Assembly (NCBI GenBank): GCA_902491915.1
Contig: CABUJL010000088.1
Coordinates: 1 to 7,543 of the forward strand
Length of the DNA: 7,543 bases
Direction: 5' to 3'
Origin: an uncultured Collinsella sp.
Lineage (GTDB): Bacteria; Actinomycetota; Coriobacteriia; Coriobacteriales; Coriobacteriaceae
A model generated the notes under the pieces. It did no database searches. It saw only the letters and a list, made by a program, of their open reading frames with translations, and was not told the origin of the DNA. Every line of letters starts with the position of its first letter. Positions within the stretch are counted from its first letter, which is position 1. Both the position numbers and the translations under genes were made by a program. Shown in pieces: positions 6,011-7,543 of the stretch.

Positions 6011-6568
6011 CTAACGGCCCAGCATCCTAAAGAACCGCTCCTCGAGCGCGGGATCGGTCTCAAAGACGCCGCGGCGAGCGAGCGTCACGGTCTTGGTGCC
6101 AGGCTTTTGCACGCCGCGCATGGTCATGCACATATGCTCAGCCTCCATGAGCACAATCGCTCCCTGGGGAGCGAGATACTCCATGAGGGCATCGGCAACC
6201 TGTGCGCACAGCTGCTCCTGCAGCTGCAGACGACGGGCGTAGACCTCAACCGTGCGGGCAAGCTTAGAGAGCCCTGCGACACGGCCGTTGGGGATATAAC
6301 CAATGGCGGCCTTGCCATAAAACGGCAGCAGATGATGTTCGCACAGCGAGTAGAACGTGATGTCGCGCTCGATAACCAAGTCGTTCGAAGCGACGGCAAA
6401 GGTTTTGGACAGGTGCTCCTCGGCACTCTGATCCATACCGCCGGCGATCTCACCATACATACGGGCAACGCGCGCCGGGGTCTCCAGCAGGCCCTCACGA
6501 GTTGGGTCCTCGCCTATGCCCTCAAGCAACAGCTTAATGGCGGCCTCGACTTTTTCCTGATCGACCAT
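6011..6568 (-). CDS. folE: GTP cyclohydrolase I
   Basis: Predicted GTP cyclohydrolase I (FolE type IA), which converts GTP to 7,8-dihydroneopterin triphosphate, the first step of folate synthesis and also the entry to queuosine synthesis. The zinc ligands match the Escherichia coli enzyme (C110, H113, C181): C76 and H79 in SLCEHHLLPF, and C147 in EHMCMTMRG. The adjacent catalytic histidines H78 and H145 are present. GYIPNGRVAGLSKLAR (90-105) is the family signature, and KPGTKTV is also conserved. The length of 185 is typical. The ATG at 6568 has GAGG five bases upstream. It heads the folE-HD-folB operon; the next gene starts one base after its stop. The downstream folB favours folate over queuosine as the main use. 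Confidence 0.97.
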   Translation of the reverse strand: MVDQEKVEAAIKLLLEGIGEDPTREGLLETPARVARMYGEIAGGMDQSAEEHLSKTFAVASNDLVIERDITFYSLCEHHLLPFYGKAAIGYIPNGRVAGLSKLARTVEVYARRLQLQEQLCAQVADALMEYLAPQGAIVLMEAEHMCMTMRGVQKPGTKTVTLARRGVFETDPALEERFFRMLGR

Positions 6569-6602
6569 CTGGGCCTCACTTTTCCGATTTCACGTTCGCG
6601 CT

Positions 6603-6633
6603 ATGGTACCACGCCCTTTGGCATCGGCCACAA
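6603..6633 (-). promoter_or_regulatory. Possible folE promoter
   Basis: On the minus strand TTGTGG (6633-6628) stands 19 bases before TACCAT (6608-6603), which is preceded by TG to give an extended -10 (TGGTACCAT). It lies in the 66-base nrdG-folE gap, 34 bases before the folE ATG. Spacing is longer than ideal, so this is tentative. Alternatively folE is read through from nrdG, since no terminator hairpin is visible between them. Confidence 0.3.
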
Positions 6634-6634
6634 G

Positions 6635-7216
6635 CTACATAGTATGGGTCGAATAGACCGGATCGTCCCGCCAAAGCTCCACAGCGTCGCAAAGCGCAAC
6701 GCCCTCACGCACAGCGCGGTCGCGCGTAGCGTTCATATCGATCACACGCTGGTTACTCGAGCCTCTAAAACGCAATGAGATATCGTACAGATCCTGAACG
6801 AACGGGCCGTCCACCAACATGTCGAGGCAGGCCAGGATACGGTTCGTCACCTCGGTATGATGACGGCCACCCGGCATAAGCTCCTCGAGCACGTCGCCGG
6901 TAAAGCACCAAATGGTCTTGCCCGACCCCGCGGGATAGGCCGCACGCACGCGTTCGATAAAGTCAACGAGCCCCACCTGATTCTCGGGCTCCATAGGCTC
7001 GCCGCCCAGAATCGTCAGGCCATCGATAAAGGGATGGTCGAGGCTCTCGATAATCTTGTCCTCGACGGCACGATCGAACGTTTCACCCGCGGCAAAGTCC
7101 CACGCGACGGAGTTAAAGCAATTCTTGCACCCGCGACGGCACCCGCTCACAAACAGAGAAGTACGAACGCCTTCCCCATCAGCAATGTCGAAATACTTAA
7201 TGTTCGCGTAGTTCAT
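6635..7216 (-). CDS. nrdG: Anaerobic ribonucleotide reductase activating protein (radical SAM)
   Basis: Predicted NrdG, the radical-SAM activase that places the glycyl radical on the anaerobic ribonucleoside-triphosphate reductase NrdD. The 4Fe-4S motif CRRGCKNC (C26, C30, C33) has the C-x3-C-x2-C spacing. GGEPM at 71-75 is the SAM-binding GGE motif. VDGPFVQDLYD (135-145) and RFRGSSNQRVID (149-160) are hallmarks of NrdG rather than PflA. About 30 residues follow where many NrdG proteins end, so the total of 193 is somewhat long. I chose the ATG at 7216 because GGGAG lies a few bases upstream and the sequence MNYANIKYFDIADGEG is the normal start; an in-frame ATG at 7333 would add 39 residues read out of the palindrome. 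No nrdD is seen in the rest of the window. Confidence 0.95.
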   Translation of the reverse strand: MNYANIKYFDIADGEGVRTSLFVSGCRRGCKNCFNSVAWDFAAGETFDRAVEDKIIESLDHPFIDGLTILGGEPMEPENQVGLVDFIERVRAAYPAGSGKTIWCFTGDVLEELMPGGRHHTEVTNRILACLDMLVDGPFVQDLYDISLRFRGSSNQRVIDMNATRDRAVREGVALCDAVELWRDDPVYSTHTM

Positions 7217-7217
7217 A

Positions 7218-7225
7218 GGTAACTC
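7218..7225 (+). repeat. 8-bp direct repeat, left copy
   Basis: GGTAACTC here is repeated exactly at 7324-7331, so the two copies flank the large palindrome at 7232-7315. The left copy lies between the nrdG ATG and its ribosome binding site. This could be a target-site duplication of a small palindromic element, or chance. Confidence 0.35.
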
Positions 7226-7231
7226 TCCCGG

Positions 7232-7315
7232 GAGGCCGGGACATATCATCCCGTCCTCAAACATTCTCGGCCTTCGGCCTGCGAAACTGCGGGCGGGACG
7301 ATATGTCCCGGCCTC
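7232..7315. repeat. Large palindrome in the nrdG leader
   Basis: Sixteen bases (7232-7247, GAGGCCGGGACATATC) are perfectly inverted at 7300-7315. After one mismatch an inner stem of 8 bp continues (7249-7256 with 7291-7298, one G-U pair). The apex (7257-7290) holds a small GGCC-TTC-GGCC hairpin (7269-7279). In the nrdG transcript the 3' arm ends two bases before the GGGAG ribosome binding site (7229-7225), so folding could affect translation initiation. It could be a terminator of an upstream gene, a leader structure, or one copy of an intergenic palindromic repeat. Confidence 0.7.
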
Positions 7316-7323
7316 ATGCAAAG

Positions 7324-7331
7324 GGTAACTC
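7324..7331 (+). repeat. 8-bp direct repeat, right copy
   Basis: Exact second copy of GGTAACTC (first at 7218-7225), eight bases beyond the right arm of the palindrome. Confidence 0.35.
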
Positions 7332-7332
7332 A

Positions 7333-7410
7333 ATGAACGAAGCGAACATCGAGCATAGGGTTCGAGATCTAATAAAAACTGGGTTGCGGCTCAACCGCCA
7401 TCGCAAGTAA
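7333..7410 (+). other. Short open frame mirroring the start of nrdG
   Basis: An ATG with AAAGGG upstream opens a 25-residue frame (MNEANIEHRVRDLIKTG...) that ends at TAA 7408-7410. Its first bases, ATGAAC then GCGAACAT, repeat the start of nrdG on the opposite strand (MNYANI there). After the TAA the same frame stays open for 15 more codons (IAAAAQIISAKNFEE) before TGA 7456-7458. G/C at third positions is about 60 percent and then 40 percent, well below the real genes here. I do not believe it is a functional gene; it may be part of an inverted duplication or a gene relic. Confidence 0.2.
7367..7394 (-). promoter_or_regulatory. Weak candidate promoter for nrdG
   Basis: On the minus strand TTGAGC (7394-7389) and TTAGAT (7372-7367) are separated by 16 bases in an AT-rich patch (AATAAAAACT). 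A transcript from here would carry a leader of about 140 bases with the large hairpin before nrdG. The match to consensus is modest. Confidence 0.2.
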
Positions 7411-7543
7411 ATCGCAGCTGCAGCTCAAATTATTTCCGCTAAGAACTTCGAGGAGTGAGCAGGCCTCATGCTGCATCTCAGCTACGTCAACTTGGCCGCC
7501 CCGTAGCGAGGCCCCGGACCTTTACTCGATATGAGTTCCGCAC
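7411..7543. other. Right-end sequence without a convincing gene
   Basis: Nothing here is clearly coding. The minus-strand frame from 7541 to TAG 7484-7482 reads AELISSKGPGPRYGAAKLT and could be the last 19 residues of a gene beyond the window; its third-position G/C of 13 of 19 is compatible with that, but no family is recognisable. AGCTGCAGCT (7424-7433 region) is a short palindrome with no evident meaning. Confidence 0.25.

Noticed and set aside
5918..6778. 286-codon open frame on the plus strand
   Set aside because: It is antisense to folE and the end of nrdG, whose family motifs are certain, and its own protein has no recognisable domain; it arises from G/C-biased third positions of the real genes.
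7217..7333. N-terminal extension of nrdG from ATG 7333 on the minus strand
   Set aside because: The 39 extra residues are encoded by the palindrome, lack similarity to NrdG, and the ATG at 7216 has its own GGGAG site.

Overview
The window looks like chromosomal DNA of a high-GC, anaerobic or microaerophilic Gram-positive bacterium. My best guess is a member of the Coriobacteriia such as Collinsella. That rests on gene content and style (anaerobic ribonucleotide reductase activase, PerR-type regulator, SlyD-like FKBP, GGAGG-type ribosome binding sites, strong G/C at third codon positions), not on a database match. There are ten recognisable complete genes, one gene fragment at the left edge and a gene-poor right end. 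No rRNA, tRNA, CRISPR array or insertion sequence is visible.

Left part (1-1813, both strands): the tail of an unidentified protein is followed two bases later by an acylphosphatase with an unusual N-terminal extension. Next comes a Fur-superfamily regulator that carries the complete PerR ligand set. A Cof-type HAD phosphatase converges on it from the minus strand.

Middle (1845-4892): a minus-strand pair encodes a SlyD-like FKBP prolyl isomerase and a UreE-like protein whose start lies three bases after the FKBP stop. This pairs a family linked to nickel handling with a nickel-chaperone fold, but no urease genes are present. A perfect 14-bp hairpin separates the pair from the HAD gene. Divergent from the FKBP gene is an M19 (renal dipeptidase family) dipeptidase, then a perfect 12-bp hairpin, then a YgjP/DUF45-type zinc metallopeptidase that probably starts at TTG.

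Right part (4899-7216, all minus): folE, an HD-domain phosphohydrolase (one base after the folE stop) and folB form a compact pterin/folate operon. The HD protein sits where the missing dihydroneopterin triphosphate phosphatase step would be encoded. Upstream of folE, on the same strand, is nrdG, the radical-SAM activase of the anaerobic ribonucleotide reductase.

Right end (7217-7543): no convincing gene. It holds a large quasi-palindrome (16-bp perfect arms plus an inner 8-bp stem) that abuts the nrdG ribosome binding site. Outside its arms the first codons of nrdG reappear in inverted, imperfect copy, and an 8-bp direct repeat lies on each side. Further right is a short frame with a faint, degraded resemblance to a TetR-type N-terminus. 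The most interesting items are the FKBP/UreE-like pair, the nrdG leader palindrome and the HD enzyme of the folate operon.
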